Of a stretch of 51,193 nt of DNA, positions 50,511-51,193 are shown piece after piece; the stretch's first letter is position 1; each line of letters starts with the position of its first letter. The notes under the pieces are model-generated. The model was given only the letters and a program-made list of their open reading frames with translations. It was not told the origin of the DNA and did not search any database. This DNA is from Alkalihalobacillus bogoriensis ATCC BAA-922 (GTDB lineage Bacteria; Bacillota; Bacilli; Bacillales; Bacillaceae_F). A program made the translations under genes and the position numbers. Location: NCBI RefSeq assembly GCF_000621445.1, contig NZ_JHYI01000035.1:1-51193 (forward strand), in the 5' to 3' direction.

Positions 50511-51193
50511 TTAAGCCTTCTGCTTATATATTGCATTCCAAATATCAGCTAACATTTCGTCTACTTCTTCTCCCTTTTCAAATAAAGCCTTTAATTCAGT
50601 TAGATACCCTATTGCCTCGTTTATATTGCTGTCATTTGTTACGTTATATTGCTTTATTTCAGTAATAGCATTATCTATCTTCTTCGCCATTACTACATTT
50701 GTATATTTATTTTTATTCCTTCTTTTAATCTCATCTATTAAACCATTTGCCAGAGATCTTGCCTTTTTCATAATTTGTTCTATAATTAAGTCTGATTTGT
50801 CTAATTTTACTTCGATTACTTCTAACCTCATGTGACTATATTCTAAATAATCTACTTTTTCAGTAAGTCTCTTACGGATGTTCTCTTTAAGTTCTGTTAA
50901 CTGTGGAAATTCCCCTACTAATCTATTGAGAGCTGAATCGACCATAGCCTCACTATCATTTGTTATATATTCAAGCAGTGCTTCGAATTCTTCTTTATAC
51001 CATTCATATCTTTCTTTAAAGCTTTCAAGCGTTTCATTTGTCATAAAGAATACATGTTCATCGAAGCGAATGTCTTTATCTTTGTAACTAACGAAATCAC
51101 TATCAAAATCATCTTCTGCTCCATAAATTTCTATTTGTAAATGATCAGCCCATGTTTTTGATACCGCAGTATCATTGATATCATCGTATACCT
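50511..51193 (-). CDS. partial gene, hypothetical helical protein
   Basis: The frame is open from the stop at 50511 to the window edge, so the 5' end lies outside. An ATG at 51044 exists, but coding continues upstream of it (YDDINDTAVSKTWADHLQIE) with no stop, and the ATG has no RBS. At least 227 residues are visible. The C-terminal part is helical and charged (KSDLIIEQIMKKARSLANGL, then EEVDEMLADIWNAIYKQ). No family is recognised. Confidence 0.6.
   Translation of the reverse strand, partial: VYDDINDTAVSKTWADHLQIEIYGAEDDFDSDFVSYKDKDIRFDEHVFFMTNETLESFKERYEWYKEEFEALLEYITNDSEAMVDSALNRLVGEFPQLTELKENIRKRLTEKVDYLEYSHMRLEVIEVKLDKSDLIIEQIMKKARSLANGLIDEIKRRNKNKYTNVVMAKKIDNAITEIKQYNVTNDSNINEAIGYLTELKALFEKGEEVDEMLADIWNAIYKQKA

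Overview
The window is low-GC, RBS-rich DNA whose proteins all look like those of Bacillaceae or a close relative such as Bacillus or Lysinibacillus. Genes have strong GGAGG-type ribosome binding sites and frequent TTG/GTG starts. It is almost entirely accessory DNA: no rRNA, tRNA or housekeeping gene was seen. The replication and partition genes in the middle point to a plasmid, or to an integrated plasmid-like element.

Layout. (1) 0.2-5.9 kb: a run of small, mostly membrane-anchored proteins of unknown role, including a CBO0543-like protein, a bactofilin-like protein and a CXXC zinc-ribbon protein. (2) 6.0-12.4 kb: a Tn7-like transposition operon on the minus strand, tnsA-tnsB-tnsC-tniQ/tnsD, with overlapping genes. 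TnsB has an intact D,D,E triad, but TnsA appears to have lost its catalytic aspartate. (3) 12.6-15.8 kb: a minimal tyrosine recombinase beside a perfect 31-bp palindrome, then a two-gene unit of a ClpB-like AAA+ ATPase and an unrecognised partner. (4) 16.1-19.6 kb: metal/drug resistance (Fe-S metallochaperone, Acr3-like arsenite exporter, MATE transporter) with small decayed fragments. (5) 20-31.3 kb: a replication/segregation block with HTH regulators, two tandem four-helix-bundle proteins, a DnaB-like protein with a ruined Walker A, about 1.7 kb of repeat-rich non-coding DNA (candidate origin), a primase-like/helicase protein and an actin-type ParM/ParR-like partition pair with a 13-bp-arm inverted repeat upstream. 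Two genes in this block are broken, one by a frameshift and one by an in-frame TAA. (6) 31.3-46.2 kb: a complete type 1 BREX operon (small leader gene, brxA, brxB, brxC, pglX, pglZ, brxL), interrupted between pglX and pglZ by an ATPase plus nuclease-like pair. (7) 46.3-51.2 kb: a PD-(D/E)XK-like protein, a 17-codon mini-gene with a perfect consensus promoter overlapped by a LexA-like site, an XRE regulator, a repeat-bearing non-coding stretch, an AlkD-like repair protein, a RibD/DHFR-fold reductase, a 56-aa protein with a second LexA-like site, and a gene cut by the window edge.

How it fits together. BREX marks host DNA through PglX methylation and blocks phage through BrxC, PglZ and the other components. 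The nested ATPase/nuclease pair may be a second, back-up defence. The ParM/ParR and replication genes would maintain the element, while the Tn7-like genes and tyrosine recombinase could mobilise it. The most unusual points are the nested module in BREX, the catalytically altered TnsA, the AAA+ two-gene unit, the shared ATAGAAG repeat clusters at 24 kb and 48.7 kb, and the LexA-site mini-gene. All functional calls rest on reading motifs by eye; no database search was possible.
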